From an uncultured Acidimicrobiaceae bacterium (GTDB taxonomy: Bacteria; Actinomycetota; Acidimicrobiia; Acidimicrobiales; Microtrichaceae), in assembly GCA_937868025.1 (NCBI GenBank), contig CALMLJ010000444.1:1-5636 (forward strand): a stretch of 5,636 bases of DNA. Direction: 5' to 3'. Below the pieces are notes generated by a model. It did no database searches and was not told the DNA's origin. It saw nothing but the letters and a program-made list of their open reading frames with translations. The position numbers and the translations under genes are program-made. Shown here piece by piece: positions 5,464 to 5,636 of the stretch. How positions within the stretch are numbered: position 1 is the first letter of the stretch; each line of letters begins with the position of its first letter.

Positions 5464-5480
5464 GCCGGGTTCCACGTCGG
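5444..5480. terminator. 15-bp hairpin between convergent genes, with the stop codon in its loop (right twin)
   Basis: Arms 5444-5458 and 5466-5480 pair perfectly over 15 bp; the 7-base loop CCTGAGC holds the TGA stop (5461-5463) of the AbiEi-like gene. The next gene, on the minus strand, ends at 5500, only 19 bp away, so the palindrome can terminate transcription from both sides. No T-run follows on either strand. Because the left arm lies in coding sequence, it also specifies the protein's last residues (FPDVEP). It is nearly identical to the hairpin at 4430-4464. Confidence 0.75.
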
Positions 5481-5499
5481 AACTTCGGGGGACGGCAAG

Positions 5500-5636
5500 T
5501 CAGTCGACGCGGCCCAGCTTGTCGTAGAGGTCCGGGAAGAGCCCGCTGGGGTCGAGGGCAGCGCGGGCGGCCTCGTACGCCGGACGGTCGTAGATCTCCC
5601 AGAAGCGTTCGCGGGTGTAGTGATTGCGACCGATGA
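5500..5636 (-). CDS. C-terminal end of a DHCR24-like FAD-dependent oxidoreductase (runs off the right edge)
   Basis: Reading the minus strand from the edge gives 44 codons and a TGA (complement of 5500-5502). The peptide includes YTRERFWEIYDRPAYEAARA and ends LFPDLYDKLGRVD. From memory this resembles the C terminus of human DHCR24 (delta24-sterol reductase), which has REEFWEMFD, then a short helix, then AFPEVYDKI. Bacterial FAD-linked oxidoreductases of the FAD_binding_4 class share this ending. Such proteins bind FAD in an N-terminal domain that is off the window here, so substrate and reaction cannot be given. The gene is convergent with the AbiEi-like gene and shares a bidirectional hairpin with it. 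Confidence 0.7.
   Translation of the reverse strand, partial: IGRNHYTRERFWEIYDRPAYEAARAALDPSGLFPDLYDKLGRVD

Noticed and set aside
4735..5475. 246-codon open frame on the minus strand opposite the AbiEi-like gene
   Set aside because: Antisense shadow without recognisable motifs; the plus-strand frame has family-typical domains and a ribosome binding site.

Overview
This is a GC-rich window whose codons favour G or C in the third position. The gene types point to a free-living, high-GC actinobacterium: a threonine-rich lipoprotein peptidase, a FadE-type acyl-CoA dehydrogenase, a DrrAB-type ABC exporter, an AbiEi-like/DUF559 protein and a DHCR24-like flavoprotein. Two start codons sit 6-7 nt after TAnnnT boxes, which looks like leaderless initiation and fits that lineage. 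An Acidimicrobiia-like origin is possible, but that is only an impression from gene style. I see no rRNA, tRNA, CRISPR array, insertion sequence or prophage gene.

Layout. (1) 1-1006, minus strand: the N-terminal 335 codons of a secreted lipoprotein of the M1 (aminopeptidase N-like) metallopeptidase family, running off the left edge. (2) 1007-1205: a divergent intergenic region with a perfect GTTACC-N4-GGTAAC palindrome, a candidate operator. (3) 1206-2423, plus strand: an acyl-CoA dehydrogenase with both family signatures and the catalytic Glu. (4) 2424-2551: a small hairpin, a strong 14-bp GAGA-loop terminator-like hairpin, and a likely leaderless promoter for the next gene. (5) 2552-3520 and 3517-4371, plus strand: a translationally coupled two-gene DrrAB-type ABC exporter (ATPase, then ABC-2 permease). 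(6) 4372-4518: two hairpins, the larger with a 15-bp stem. (7) 4519-5463, plus strand: a protein with an AbiEi-like winged helix at the N terminus and a DUF559/Vsr-like PD-(D/E)XK nuclease-type domain at the C terminus. Its stop codon lies in the loop of another 15-bp hairpin. (8) 5500-5636, minus strand: the last 44 codons of a flavoprotein whose C terminus resembles DHCR24-type FAD-dependent oxidoreductases, convergent with gene 7.

How the genes relate. Only the two ABC genes clearly work together, as one exporter of unknown substrate. The acyl-CoA dehydrogenase is a single-gene unit, probably under its own regulator through the upstream palindrome. The peptidase and flavoprotein are independent units. 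The feature most worth a second look is the AbiEi-like/nuclease gene: it has no visible toxin partner and is bracketed by two almost identical hairpins. These differ at one base pair, which is changed on both arms (G-C in one, T-A in the other), so pairing is kept. They may be ordinary related terminators, or a REP-like or operator-like repeat tied to this gene.
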